DNA of 64,000 nucleotides from Gemmatimonadetes bacterium 2013_60CM_65_52 (lineage in GTDB: Bacteria; Gemmatimonadota; Gemmatimonadetes; Gemmatimonadales; Gemmatimonadaceae), in the NCBI GenBank assembly GCA_002215645.1, contig NGFI01000005.1, positions 612,678-676,677 on the forward strand, read 5' to 3'. Shown here piece by piece: positions 1 to 9,099 of this stretch; position 1 is the first letter of the stretch; each line of letters starts with the position of its first letter. Below the pieces are notes generated by a model, which did not search any database, was not told the origin of the DNA, and saw nothing but the letters and a program-made list of their open reading frames with translations. A program made the position numbers and the translations under genes.

Positions 1-1
1 G

Positions 2-1021
2 TTTCGCTTCTGTGCGGCGGAGGTACCAAGCTGGAATCCCATCTCCATCTCCGGCTACCATATCCGTGAGGCCGGCGCCACCGCGGTGCAGGAGCTCGCG
101 TTCACGTTCGCGAACGCCATGGAATACGTGGGAAGCGCAATCGGAGCCGGACTCCCCATCGATGGATTCGCGCCGCGGATCTCGTTCTTCTTCGCGGCGC
201 ACAACGACCTGTTCGAGGAAGTCGCGAAGTTCCGCGCCGCGCGCCGGCTTTACGCGCGCCTCATGCGCGAACGGTTCTCCGCGAGCGATGCGTCCTGCCG
301 ACTGCGATTCCACTCGCAAACGGGCGGCGTGACGCTCCAGGCGCAGCAGCCACTCAACAATGTCGTGCGCGTTACCGTCCAGGCCTTGGCTGCCGTCCTC
401 GGTGGCACGCAGTCGCTGCACACGAATGGGTTCGATGAGGCGCTCGCCTTGCCGTCGGCGGAGGCGGCGACGCTCGCGCTCCGCACGCAGCAGATCATCG
501 GCTACGAGAGCGGCGCGGCGGCCACGGCCGATCCCCTTGCTGGCAGCTACTACGTCGAGGAGCTCACCAACACGCTCGAGCGCCAGGCGCTGGAACTGCT
601 CGAGCGCGTGGACGCACTCGGCGGTTCCGCCGCGGCGATTCAAGCGGGGTTCTTTCAGGAGGAGATCGCCCGTTCCGCGTACGAGTTTCAACTGCGCGCG
701 GAACGCGGTGAGGCCACCATCGTCGGCGTCAACAGGTTTGCCGATTCCGCCGAACCGCCCATCATCCCAGCGCCCGATTACTCGGCGCTCGAGCGCGATC
801 AGGTGTCGCGCCTCGCACACCTCCGAGCGACCCGCGACAACGCGGAGGTGCAGCGCACGCTCGTGGCCTTGCGCTCCGCGGCGCCGGCGTACGCTGTTCA
901 ATCGGGCGACCGGCCGCCCCTCATGCCCGTGATCATCGACGCGGTACGCGCCCGGGCGAGCGTTGGTGAGATCAGCGATGCGCTCAGCGCGAGTTGGGGG
1001 ACGTACCGTCCGGGCACCTGA
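2..1021 (+). CDS. Methylmalonyl-CoA mutase family, large subunit (3' part)
   Basis: This is the C-terminal part of the catalytic TIM barrel of a coenzyme-B12-dependent acyl-CoA mutase; the gene begins upstream of the window. The reading frame is open from base 2 and carries the family motif ISISGYHIREAGA, whose histidine contacts the substrate thioester and corolla in methylmalonyl-CoA mutase. The protein stops at SWGTYRPGT, the usual end of the barrel, with no cobalamin-binding domain, so a separate small subunit is expected. The residues that separate methylmalonyl-CoA from isobutyryl-CoA mutases lie upstream and cannot be read. Role (family knowledge): interconversion of methylmalonyl-CoA and succinyl-CoA. 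A B12 uptake operon lies at 19.7-24.4 kb. Confidence 0.88.
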   Translation, partial: FRFCAAEVPSWNPISISGYHIREAGATAVQELAFTFANAMEYVGSAIGAGLPIDGFAPRISFFFAAHNDLFEEVAKFRAARRLYARLMRERFSASDASCRLRFHSQTGGVTLQAQQPLNNVVRVTVQALAAVLGGTQSLHTNGFDEALALPSAEAATLALRTQQIIGYESGAAATADPLAGSYYVEELTNTLERQALELLERVDALGGSAAAIQAGFFQEEIARSAYEFQLRAERGEATIVGVNRFADSAEPPIIPAPDYSALERDQVSRLAHLRATRDNAEVQRTLVALRSAAPAYAVQSGDRPPLMPVIIDAVRARASVGEISDALSASWGTYRPGT

Positions 1022-1134
1022 CATCGTTCGCGCGCGCCTGTTCCGCTGCGTCGATGTCACATTTATGGGCTTGTTCGGGACAGTAGCGGCGGCTACGTTT
1101 CACGGCTGGATGTAACCGCCTAAGTCCCCTATTC

Positions 1135-1518
1135 ATGCCAACTTACGAATTTCGTTGCCCAGAGGGGCACGACTTCGAAAAGTTCTACCGCACCATCAGC
1201 GGCGCCGAGTCGACGGCTACGTGTCCCGTGTGCGGTCGCGTTGCCGAACGCCGTATGTCGGCCACCGGCTTCGCGTTCAAGGGTTCGGGCTTCTATCTGA
1301 CCGACTACGGCAAGAACGCGCATCGCGGCACCGCGCCCGAATCGAAATCGGAATCGAAGTCGGAAGGAACGGCGGAAAAGGGGGAGAAGGCGGAGAAGTC
1401 CACAGGGGAGCCCAAGTCGACGCCGAGTGCTGAGTCATCCGCGCCGGCCGCGAGCAAGGCAGACGCGACGCCCGCCACCAAACCCGCATCCACCAGCAAG
1501 CCGAGCACGTCCGAGTGA
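1135..1518 (+). CDS. FmdB-family zinc-ribbon protein with long charged tail
   Basis: A 127-residue protein. Residues 1-65 match the FmdB/CxxC_CXXC_SSSS regulatory zinc ribbon: it starts MPTYEFRC, has a second knuckle CPVCG, and the typical FKGSGFYLTDYG segment. The first knuckle reads CPEGH, so one of the usual cysteines is replaced and a histidine may act as ligand. Residues 70-127 are low-complexity Lys, Ser, Glu, Ala and Thr, probably disordered. The gene overlaps argS by 4 bp (GTGA), so the two are translationally coupled. The family has no settled biochemical role; some members were proposed as regulators of formamidase or amidase genes. Confidence 0.85.
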   Translation: MPTYEFRCPEGHDFEKFYRTISGAESTATCPVCGRVAERRMSATGFAFKGSGFYLTDYGKNAHRGTAPESKSESKSEGTAEKGEKAEKSTGEPKSTPSAESSAPAASKADATPATKPASTSKPSTSE

Positions 1519-3170
1519 GCGCGGGCACCGACGCGCTTCGTCGTGAGCTCCAGCGCGCGGCGGCTGCGCTCGGCGCGTCCGGCGACATCGAGCCTCTGCT
1601 CGAGCGCCCGCGCGATCCCGCGTTCGGCGATTGGGCCACGAATCTCGCGATGGTGCTGTCGAAGCCCCTCGCGCGGAAGCCACGCGATCTCGCGCTCCAG
1701 TTGATCGACCGCATCGATCGCTCGGCGGCAGGCATCGCGGCCGCCGAAGTGGCCGGTCCGGGATTCATCAACTTCCGCATGGATGCGGGGATAGTCGCGA
1801 GGGGCATCGCGTCGCTCGTCGAGGCGGGGGAGACGTACGGCCGCTCGAACACAGGGGCAGCGCGTCCCGTGAACGTGGAGTTCGTGAGCGCCAATCCCAC
1901 CGGCCCTCTGCACGTCGGACACGGCCGCCAGGCCGCCCTCGGCGACGCCATCGCCGCGCTGCTCGAGTGGACCGGGTGGACGGTGTCTCGCGAGTTCTAC
2001 TACAACGACGCCGGCACGCAGATCGAGAATCTCGCACTCAGCACGCAGGCCCGGATCCATGAGCGGCATGGAAAGGCGTTGGCACTGCCCGAAGGCGGCT
2101 ATCACGGCGAATACATCGTCGACATCGCGGCGAGGTACGTCGAGGAGCATCCCGGAGACGCCACCGCTGAGAACCTCGATGCCATTCGTCGGTTTGCGGT
2201 GCGCGAGCTGCGCAAGGAGCAGGACCACGACCTCCAGGCGTTTGGCGTCGCCTTCGACACGTACTTCCTCGAGTCCTCGCTGTACGAGGACGGCCGCGTG
2301 GAGGCGACCCTGAACCGGTTGATCGAAGCCGGCCACGCATACGAGAAGGACGGCGCGCTCTGGCTGCGCACCACTGATTATGGCGACGATCAGGATCGTG
2401 TGATGCGCAAGAGCGCCGCGAAGGGGGGAACGTACACGTACTTTCTTCCCGACGTGGCGTACCACGTGACGAAGTGGGAGCGCGGCTTCACGCGCGCCAT
2501 CAACGTGCAGGGCGCCGATCATCACAGTACGGTCACACGGGTGCGGGCTGGGCTGCGGGCGCTCGACATCGGCATTCCCGAGGGATATCCCGAGTATGTG
2601 TTGCACCAGCTCGTGACGGTGCTTCGCGGCGGCGAGGAGGTGAAGATCTCCAAGCGCGCCGGCAGCTACGTGACGGTGCGCGACCTCGTCGATGACGTCG
2701 GGCGTGACGCCGTGCGCTACTTCTTTCTCATGCGGAAAGGGGACTCGCAGCTCTCCTTCGACGTGGACCTCGCGCGCAGTCAGAGCGAGGAGAATCCCAT
2801 CTATTACATCCAGATGGCGCACGCGCGGCTGTCGGGCATCTTCCGTGTGGGCGGAATCGACCCAGCCACCGTGACCGCGGATGGTGTGGATTTCGATCGA
2901 TTGGCGCTGACGGAAGAGACGGAGCTGATGAAGGCGCTGCTGGACTTTCCGGCGCTGGTGGAAGGGGCGGCGGCGGTGTTGGAGCCGCACCGGGTGGCCA
3001 CGTATCTGCACGACACCGCGGCACGCATCCATCTCTGGTACCACAAGGCACACGTGCTGAACGAGCCGGAAGAGATTACCCGCGCCAGACTGCTACTTGC
3101 TCGAGCCGCGCAGATTGTGGTGCGGAATGGCTTGATGCTCCTTGGAGTGTCAGTGCCTGACAGAATGTGA
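1515..3170 (+). CDS. argS: Arginyl-tRNA synthetase
   Basis: Class I aminoacyl-tRNA synthetase of 551 residues, a normal length for ArgS. It attaches arginine to tRNA-Arg in the cytoplasm. The ArgS N-terminal additional domain comes first. It is followed by the HIGH-type signature (ANPTGPLHVGHGRQAALGDA, about residues 133-152), and the KMSKS-type loop is present as KISKRAGSYV. The C-terminal DALR anticodon-binding helical domain occupies the last 110 or so residues. The GTG start at 1515 overlaps the stop of the fmdB-like gene. Confidence 0.97.
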   Translation: MSAGTDALRRELQRAAAALGASGDIEPLLERPRDPAFGDWATNLAMVLSKPLARKPRDLALQLIDRIDRSAAGIAAAEVAGPGFINFRMDAGIVARGIASLVEAGETYGRSNTGAARPVNVEFVSANPTGPLHVGHGRQAALGDAIAALLEWTGWTVSREFYYNDAGTQIENLALSTQARIHERHGKALALPEGGYHGEYIVDIAARYVEEHPGDATAENLDAIRRFAVRELRKEQDHDLQAFGVAFDTYFLESSLYEDGRVEATLNRLIEAGHAYEKDGALWLRTTDYGDDQDRVMRKSAAKGGTYTYFLPDVAYHVTKWERGFTRAINVQGADHHSTVTRVRAGLRALDIGIPEGYPEYVLHQLVTVLRGGEEVKISKRAGSYVTVRDLVDDVGRDAVRYFFLMRKGDSQLSFDVDLARSQSEENPIYYIQMAHARLSGIFRVGGIDPATVTADGVDFDRLALTEETELMKALLDFPALVEGAAAVLEPHRVATYLHDTAARIHLWYHKAHVLNEPEEITRARLLLARAAQIVVRNGLMLLGVSVPDRM

Positions 3171-3190
3171 ACCGTCAACCTCTCAATAGC

Positions 3191-4114
3191 ATGTCCGTTC
3201 TCGTCGTCGGTTCCGTCGCGCTCGATTCCGTAGAGACTCCATTCGGCAAGGCGGACAACGTCGTCGGCGGCTCCGGGACTTTTTTCTCCGCGGCCGCCAG
3301 TCTGCTCGCGCCCGTGCAGCTCGTGGGCGTCGTCGGCGACGACTATCCGCTCGAACAGCTCGAGCCGCTCCGCCAGCGCGGCGTGGACATGGCCGGTCTG
3401 GAACAGGTGGCCGGTGAGTCGTTTCGGTGGCGCGGCCGGTATCGTCACGATCTCAATTCCGCGGAGACGCTGGAGACGCATCTTGGCGTGTTCTCGCACT
3501 TCAGCCCGAAGATTCCGCCGCAGTTCCGCACGGCACCATTCGTCTTTCTCGCGAACATCGATCCGCGCCTCCAGCTCGACGTCCTGCAACAGGTGGAACG
3601 TCCAAAGCTCGTCGCCTGCGATACCATGAACTTCTGGATCGAGAGTCGGCGCCCGGATATCCTCGAGCTCATCAAGCACGTGGATCTCATTACGCTCAAC
3701 GACGGCGAGGCGCGGCAGCTCACGGACTGCTACAATCTCGTGAAGGCCGCACGCTGGATCATGGAGCGGGGCCCGAAGCTCGTCATCATCAAGAAGGGCG
3801 AGCATGGGGCGTTCATGTTCCGCGACCGCCACGTGTTTTTTGCGCCCGCCTATCCGCTCGAAGACGTCTTCGATCCCACCGGTGCGGGTGACTCGTTTGC
3901 CGGCGGATTCATGGGGTACATCGCGCAGACGGGCGATCTGAGTGACGCCAATCTGCGGCGAGCAGTGGTCGTCGGCTCCGCCATGGGCTCGTTTGCCGTC
4001 GAGAAGTTTTCGGTGCAGCGGCTGGTGGAGATCTCGAAGCAGGACGTCGAGTCGCGCGTCGCGGAGTTCAGGCGCCTCGTCGCATTCGAACAGGAAGGAG
4101 CGCTGGTGTCGTGA
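3191..4114 (+). CDS. PfkB-family carbohydrate kinase
   Basis: A 307-residue ribokinase/PfkB-fold sugar kinase. The N-terminal strand and substrate glycines read GSVALDSVETPFGKADNVVG. The C-terminal PfkB signature DPTGAGDSFAGGFMGYI carries the catalytic Asp of the GAGD anion hole. The substrate cannot be assigned; the gene sits between argS and purM, so a nucleoside or sugar is equally possible. I chose the ATG at 3191 because the conserved fold starts there. An in-frame GTG at 3167 overlaps the argS stop by 4 bp and is the alternative; neither has a clear Shine-Dalgarno sequence. Confidence 0.88.
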   Translation: MSVLVVGSVALDSVETPFGKADNVVGGSGTFFSAAASLLAPVQLVGVVGDDYPLEQLEPLRQRGVDMAGLEQVAGESFRWRGRYRHDLNSAETLETHLGVFSHFSPKIPPQFRTAPFVFLANIDPRLQLDVLQQVERPKLVACDTMNFWIESRRPDILELIKHVDLITLNDGEARQLTDCYNLVKAARWIMERGPKLVIIKKGEHGAFMFRDRHVFFAPAYPLEDVFDPTGAGDSFAGGFMGYIAQTGDLSDANLRRAVVVGSAMGSFAVEKFSVQRLVEISKQDVESRVAEFRRLVAFEQEGALVS

Positions 4115-5142
4115 GCGAGCGGGAGCCCCTCGACTACGCGGCGTCCGGCGTCGACATCGAGCGCTCGGATGCGGTCAAGCGTCGGATCCGCGACCTCGTC
4201 GAGTCCACGTTCACGGCAGGAGCGCGCGGCGCCTTCGGCGGCTTCGGCGGCATGTATCGGATTCCCGCCGAGCTGCAACGTCCCGTGCTCGTGGCAAGCG
4301 CTGATGGTGTCGGCACGAAGCTGCGCGTCGCCATCGACGCCGATCGGCACGACACGGTCGGCCACGATCTCGTGAACCACTGCGTCAATGACATTCTGGT
4401 GCAGGGCGCGCTGCCGCTGTTCTTCCTCGATTACGTCGCCGCGGGACACCTTGTCCCCGAGGTCATCGAGGCCGTGGTGCGCGGCGTGGCCGCGGGGTGC
4501 CGTGAGAACGGGTGCTCACTCGTCGGGGGCGAGACGGCCGAGATGCCTGGCATTTACACGCCGCCGGATTACGACCTGGCGGGTTTCATCGTGGGATGCG
4601 TCGAGGAGGAGGGGATCCTTGGCGCGGACCGTGTGGTAGAAGGCGACGTCCTCATTGGGCTCGCCAGCAACGGCCTCCATACCAACGGGTACTCACTCGC
4701 GCGGAAGATCGTGACGGAGCGCATGTCGCTCGGCGTGCATGATCCCTTTCCCGGCGAGGATGGCTCCGTGGCGGACGTGTTGCTTCGCGTGCACCGGTCC
4801 TATCTTGCCATTCTGAAATCAGTATTGGCGCGAATTCATGGAATGGCACACATTACGGGTGGTGGTCTGCCCGGGAACGTGAATCGGGCCCTACCGGATA
4901 CGCTCGACGCGGAAATCGATGCGGCGGGCTGGGAAGTGCCCAACCTCTTTCGGCAGCTCCAGGATGCGGGGGGAGTCTCTCGCGCCGAGATGTACCGAAC
5001 GTTCAACATGGGTGTAGGCATGGTCGTCATCACCGATGAAGCGAGCGCGCCGGCAATCGAGGCGAGCGCATCGTCGGCTCACATCGCATCGTGGCGGCTC
5101 GGGCAGGTTGTGCCGGGATCTGGCCAGGTGCGTATCGCTTAG
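4111..5142 (+). CDS. purM: Phosphoribosylformylglycinamidine cyclo-ligase (AIR synthetase)
   Basis: PurM, 343 residues, closes the imidazole ring to give aminoimidazole ribonucleotide with ATP in purine synthesis. Visible family features are the N-terminal start DYAASGVDIERSDAVKRRI, the glycine-rich GGFGGMYRIP, the SADGVGTKLRVAI segment, the conserved VNDILVQGALPLFFLDY, and GGETAEMPG. The GTG start at 4111 overlaps the PfkB kinase stop by 4 bp and is preceded by AAGGAG at about 4094, a good ribosome binding site. No other pur genes are nearby. Confidence 0.97.
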   Translation: MSEREPLDYAASGVDIERSDAVKRRIRDLVESTFTAGARGAFGGFGGMYRIPAELQRPVLVASADGVGTKLRVAIDADRHDTVGHDLVNHCVNDILVQGALPLFFLDYVAAGHLVPEVIEAVVRGVAAGCRENGCSLVGGETAEMPGIYTPPDYDLAGFIVGCVEEEGILGADRVVEGDVLIGLASNGLHTNGYSLARKIVTERMSLGVHDPFPGEDGSVADVLLRVHRSYLAILKSVLARIHGMAHITGGGLPGNVNRALPDTLDAEIDAAGWEVPNLFRQLQDAGGVSRAEMYRTFNMGVGMVVITDEASAPAIEASASSAHIASWRLGQVVPGSGQVRIA

Positions 5143-5150
5143 GAGAGAGC

Positions 5151-6164
5151 ATGAAGAAAGCCCTTTTCGTCGCAGCAGGATTCATGGTGTTCGGCGCCGC
5201 GAGTGCGATGGCGCAGGGCGGTGGTCTGAACGCCCCGACGTGCCCCAACGGCACGCAGAGCCAGCAGATCGCGCAGGACGCCTGCCAGCAGGCGTACGAC
5301 CTGTTTCAATTCCTCGCGCCGCAGCTGGGCACCGCCATCGCGGGTGGTAACGCCACGATCGGCCAGGGCTCCACGCTCGGTGGCTTCGGGCACTTTTCCA
5401 TCGGTGTGCGCGTGAACGCGGTGCAGGGCGCGTATCCAGACGTGACGACCTTCACGCAGCGCACCAGTGGCGCGTCGCCGGCGCGGACGCTGCCCACGAA
5501 GGATCAATTCATTCCATTCCCGACCGCCGACGCAGCAGTTGGCATTCTGGGCGGCATTCCGCTCGGCGTCACCAACGTTCTCGCGGTGGACGCGCTCGTG
5601 AGCGCCACCTACGTGCCCACGATCACGCAGAACAGCGTCACGGTGACGCCGTCGCAGAACCTCCAGCTGGGCTACGGTGGGCGTGTCGGCATTCTTCAGG
5701 AATCGATCGTGGTGCCGGGCGTGTCCGTCACGTACTTGAAGCGCGATCTCCCGACCATCTCCATGCAGGGGACGTCGGGGAACAACACGCTGAGCATCAA
5801 CAACGCGACGGTGAAAACGACCGCATGGCGCGCCGTTGTGAGCAAGAGCCTCGTGGTCTTTGGCTTCGCTGCGGGGGCGGGCAAGGATACATACGATGAG
5901 AAGGCGGACATCTCCGCCACCGTGAACAACATCGTCGGCATTCCTGGCGTCACGCAGGGTACCGCGCAGGTGCCGGGCACGTCGCAGTCGCTCGATCGCA
6001 CCACGTATTTTGGCGACATCTCGCTGAACCTGCCGCTCTTCAAGATCGTTGCTGAGGCGGGCCAGGTGTCGGGCGGTACCGTCAACACGTACAACAGCTT
6101 TTCGGCCGGCCGAGCGGACCGTTCCCTGCAGTACTACTCGGTGGGTCTGCGCCTCGGTTTCTGA
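5151..6164 (+). CDS. Secreted outer-membrane-like beta-barrel protein, function unknown
   Basis: A 337-residue protein that I do not recognise as a named family. It begins with a classical signal peptide (MKKALFVAAGFMVFGAASAMAQ) split here as MKKALFVAAGF and MVFGAASAMAQ. After a short segment with a Cys pair (TCPNG and DACQQ) it is rich in alternating polar and aromatic strands and ends in a terminal Phe (VGLRLGF), typical of outer-membrane barrels. AGGAGAGA at 5141-5148 gives a strong ribosome binding site for the ATG at 5151. It sits 8 bp after purM and 4 bp before ribD, so it is probably co-transcribed, though its role there is unclear. Confidence 0.7.
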   Translation: MKKALFVAAGFMVFGAASAMAQGGGLNAPTCPNGTQSQQIAQDACQQAYDLFQFLAPQLGTAIAGGNATIGQGSTLGGFGHFSIGVRVNAVQGAYPDVTTFTQRTSGASPARTLPTKDQFIPFPTADAAVGILGGIPLGVTNVLAVDALVSATYVPTITQNSVTVTPSQNLQLGYGGRVGILQESIVVPGVSVTYLKRDLPTISMQGTSGNNTLSINNATVKTTAWRAVVSKSLVVFGFAAGAGKDTYDEKADISATVNNIVGIPGVTQGTAQVPGTSQSLDRTTYFGDISLNLPLFKIVAEAGQVSGGTVNTYNSFSAGRADRSLQYYSVGLRLGF

Positions 6165-6168
6165 TGGT

Positions 6169-7266
6169 ATGACCGACGAAACGCGCGCAGCGGCGCCGGA
6201 TGACGCGGCGTTCATGCGCCGCGCGCTTTCGCTCGCCGAACGCGGATGGGGACAGACGGCGCCGAACCCGATGGTCGGCGCCGTCGTCGTTCGCGATGGC
6301 GTGGTCGTGGGCGAAGGCTGGCATGCGCGCTACGGCGCGGCGCATGCCGAACCGCAGGCGCTCGCTGACGCGGGCGAACGGGCGCGTGGCGCGACGATGT
6401 ATGTCACGCTCGAGCCCTGCAATCATCGGGGACAGACTCTGCCGTGCACCGACGCGATTCTCGCCGCGGGGATTCGCCGCGTGGTGGCCGCGACGCACGA
6501 TCCCCACACCATCGCGGCTGGTGGCGCCGAGCGCCTCAAAGCCGCGGGCATCGCCGTAGACATCGGGGTCGAGGAAGGGGCCGCACGTGAGTTCAATGCG
6601 TCGTTCTTCCATGCGCAGGCGTCGGACAGGACGTTCGTCCGGTTGAAGTTGGCTCTCTCCCTCGATGGCGCGCTCACGGATGCCGCGCGGTCCCATGCGT
6701 GGCTCACGGGTCCAGCTGCACGGCGCGAGGTGCACCGATTTCGCGCCGACAGCGATGCGGTCGCGGTGGGTATCGGGACCGTGTTGTCCGACGATCCGCT
6801 GCTCACCGTGCGCGATGTGGAAGCACCTCGAGTACCGCCGAAGCGCGTGGTCTTCGATACGTCGGCGCGGCTGCCGCTCACGTCGCGCCTCGTAAGGACC
6901 GCGCGGGAGACACCAACACTGGTGGTCTGCTGGGCGCCCGATCCCACGCACGCGGCGGCTCTCGAGCATGCCGGCGTGCGGCTCGTCCACGCGGCCACGC
7001 TGGCCGACGCGCTCGTCGCCCTGCGTGGCGAGGGGATTCGGTCGATGCTCGTCGAGGGGGGTGCCGCGCTCGCTGCGTCGGTGATACAGGAGCAGTTGGC
7101 CGACCGCCTGATTATCTTCCGGTCACCAATCGTGCTCGGCGCGGGCGCCCTGAATGCGTTCGCGGCGGTGCCGGCGGCGGCCGTGGAAACGGCCAGACGC
7201 TGGCGCGTGGTGGAGATGCGCCGCCTCGAGGATGACCAGATGACCGTGTTCGCGCCACCGGCGTGA
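6169..7266 (+). CDS. ribD: Bifunctional riboflavin deaminase/reductase RibD
   Basis: RibD, 365 residues, deaminates and then reduces the pyrimidine intermediate in riboflavin synthesis. The N-terminal deaminase domain shows the zinc site as HAEPQAL and PCNHRGQTLPC. The C-terminal reductase domain begins near residue 150 (FVRLKLALSLDGALTDA) and has the LVEGGAALAASVIQ substrate/NADPH motif. The ATG at 6169 is chosen because the deaminase fold starts shortly after it (AFMRRALSLAERGWGQTAPN); longer in-frame extension would overlap the preceding gene. First gene of a ribD-ribE-ribBA-ribH run. Confidence 0.96.
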   Translation: MTDETRAAAPDDAAFMRRALSLAERGWGQTAPNPMVGAVVVRDGVVVGEGWHARYGAAHAEPQALADAGERARGATMYVTLEPCNHRGQTLPCTDAILAAGIRRVVAATHDPHTIAAGGAERLKAAGIAVDIGVEEGAAREFNASFFHAQASDRTFVRLKLALSLDGALTDAARSHAWLTGPAARREVHRFRADSDAVAVGIGTVLSDDPLLTVRDVEAPRVPPKRVVFDTSARLPLTSRLVRTARETPTLVVCWAPDPTHAAALEHAGVRLVHAATLADALVALRGEGIRSMLVEGGAALAASVIQEQLADRLIIFRSPIVLGAGALNAFAAVPAAAVETARRWRVVEMRRLEDDQMTVFAPPA

Positions 7267-7286
7267 GCGGGTAGGAGCTATTTGAC

Positions 7287-7886
7287 GTGTTTACCGGAAT
7301 CGTGGACGACATCGGTGTCGTCGAGCGGGTGGAGCAGACGGCCGCTGGCCGTGAGCTTCGCATTGCGTCGCGCTACGAGGGACTCAGCCTCGGCGAAAGT
7401 GTCGCGATAAACGGCGCGTGCCTCACGGTGCGCGAGCACGGTGAGCGCTGGTTTTCCGTGGCCGCCGTCAGTACGACGCTGGAGCGTACCACGATTGGAG
7501 AATGGAAGCCCGGCTATCGGGTGAATCTCGAGCGCGCGATGCGGTTGGGAGATCGGCTTGGTGGCCACCTGGTTCAAGGCCACGTGGACGACGTGGCAAC
7601 GGTCATTCGCGTCGGTCGCCTGGGAGATGCACTGCTCATCGACCTCAGGCTGCCAAACGAGTTGGTGCCGTTGATGGTGCCGCATGGCTCCGTCGCCGTG
7701 GACGGTGTCAGTCTTACCGTGAACGCCCTTCCCGAGCCGGGGATTCTTCAGTTGTCCATCATCGAGTTCACGGCGCGTCATACCACTCTTGCGAGTCTCG
7801 TGGCGGGCGATCGCGTTCACGTCGAGGCAGACATGCTCGGCAAGTACGTGCGTCAGCTCGTTGCGCCATACCAGTTGTCATCCTGA
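7287..7886 (+). CDS. ribE: Riboflavin synthase alpha chain
   Basis: 199-residue riboflavin synthase, which dismutates two dimethyl-ribityllumazine molecules to riboflavin. It has the two tandem lumazine-binding repeats of the family: repeat one starts MFTGIVDDIGVVERVE, repeat two is seen near residues 98-190, with the signature GHLVQGHVDDVATV and DGVSLTVNALPE. GTG start at 7287, 20 bp after ribD; two bases before ribBA. No FMN riboswitch is visible upstream of the cluster. Confidence 0.96.
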   Translation: MFTGIVDDIGVVERVEQTAAGRELRIASRYEGLSLGESVAINGACLTVREHGERWFSVAAVSTTLERTTIGEWKPGYRVNLERAMRLGDRLGGHLVQGHVDDVATVIRVGRLGDALLIDLRLPNELVPLMVPHGSVAVDGVSLTVNALPEPGILQLSIIEFTARHTTLASLVAGDRVHVEADMLGKYVRQLVAPYQLSS

Positions 7887-7888
7887 AC

Positions 7889-9094
7889 ATGCCATTCAAT
7901 ACCGTCGAACAGGCGATTGCCGATATCGCGGCTGGAAAGCTGGTCATCGTGGCCGACGACGAAGACCGCGAGAACGAAGGGGATCTGATCTGCGCCGCGC
8001 AGCTCGTGACACCGGAGACGATCAACTTCATGATCAAGCGCGCCGGGGGCCTCATCTGCCTCGCGCTCCCGGGCGAACGCGCCGATCAACTCGATCTGCC
8101 CATGATGGCCGAGAGCAACATCGATGAGTATCGCACGGCGTACACGGTGAGCGTCGATGCGTCGCCGCGCTTTGGGGTGACCACCGGCATCAGCGCGCAG
8201 GATCGCGCCATCACGATTCGTACGCTTGTCGATCCCGCCACGGTGCCAGGAGACCTGCGCCATGGCGGGCACGTGTTTCCGTTGCGCGCGCGCGACGGCG
8301 GCGTGCTGCAGCGTGTGGGGCACACGGAGGCCGCAGTGGATCTCGCGCGTTTGGCCGGCATCTATCCGGCCGGCGTGATCTGCGAGATCCTGAACGAGGA
8401 CGGCAGCACCGCGCGCCGCCCACAGCTCGAGGAAGTCGCCGCACAGCATGGACTGACGTTCATTTCCGTGGCGCAGCTCGTTGCGCATCGGCTGAAGACG
8501 GAACGCCTCGTCCACCGCGTTGCGGAGGCGCGGCTGCCGACGGAGTACGGCACGTGGCGCATCGTAGGCTATCGCAACGACGTCGACCCGCACGAGCACG
8601 TCGCGCTGGTGTACGGCGACGTCGGCGACGGCGAGCGCACGCTCGTGCGCATGCACTCGAAGTGTCTCACGGGCGACGTGTTTCACTCCATGCGCTGCGA
8701 CTGCGGATGGCAGCTCGAGACCGCCATGAAGATGATTCAGGCCGAGGGGCGCGGCGTCATCGTGTATCTCGATCAGGAGGGCAGGGGCATCGGCCTCCTC
8801 AACAAGCTCAAGGCATATCAGCTTCAGGACGGTGGCGCCGACACCGTCGAGGCCAACGAGCAGCTCGGCTTCGCGCCCGATCTGCGCAACTACGGCATCG
8901 GCGCGCAGATCCTGCTCGATCTCGGGCTCCACTCCATCCGTCCCATCACGAACAATCCGCGCAAGATCGTGGGGCTCGAGGGGTATGGGCTCCGCGTCGA
9001 GGAGCGCGTGGCCATCGTCCAGCCGGAGAACACCGAGAACGCAGGGTACCTCGGCGTCAAGCGCGACAAGCTCGGCCATCTGCTCGCGTCCTGA
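7889..9094 (+). CDS. ribBA: DHBP synthase / GTP cyclohydrolase II fusion
   Basis: 401-residue bifunctional enzyme that supplies both precursors of riboflavin. Residues 1-200 are 3,4-dihydroxy-2-butanone-4-phosphate synthase, with the acidic loop DDEDRENEGDLICAA and HGGHVFPLRARDGGV. Residues 205-401 are GTP cyclohydrolase II, with the zinc site CLTGDVFHSMRCDCGWQLE and the DQEGRGIGLLNKLKAYQLQD signature. The start ATG at 7889 follows the ribE stop by two bases. Both active sites look intact. Confidence 0.97.
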   Translation: MPFNTVEQAIADIAAGKLVIVADDEDRENEGDLICAAQLVTPETINFMIKRAGGLICLALPGERADQLDLPMMAESNIDEYRTAYTVSVDASPRFGVTTGISAQDRAITIRTLVDPATVPGDLRHGGHVFPLRARDGGVLQRVGHTEAAVDLARLAGIYPAGVICEILNEDGSTARRPQLEEVAAQHGLTFISVAQLVAHRLKTERLVHRVAEARLPTEYGTWRIVGYRNDVDPHEHVALVYGDVGDGERTLVRMHSKCLTGDVFHSMRCDCGWQLETAMKMIQAEGRGVIVYLDQEGRGIGLLNKLKAYQLQDGGADTVEANEQLGFAPDLRNYGIGAQILLDLGLHSIRPITNNPRKIVGLEGYGLRVEERVAIVQPENTENAGYLGVKRDKLGHLLAS

Positions 9095-9099
9095 TCGAC

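Noticed and set aside
1305-3053. Long open frame on the minus strand opposite argS
   Set aside because: It is the codon-bias mirror of argS in GC-rich DNA; the argS frame has all motifs, and the antisense translation is rich in His and Arg with no recognisable domain.
7267-7286. FMN riboswitch in the riboflavin genes
   Set aside because: No RFN consensus blocks are seen before ribD or ribE; intergenic gaps are too short.
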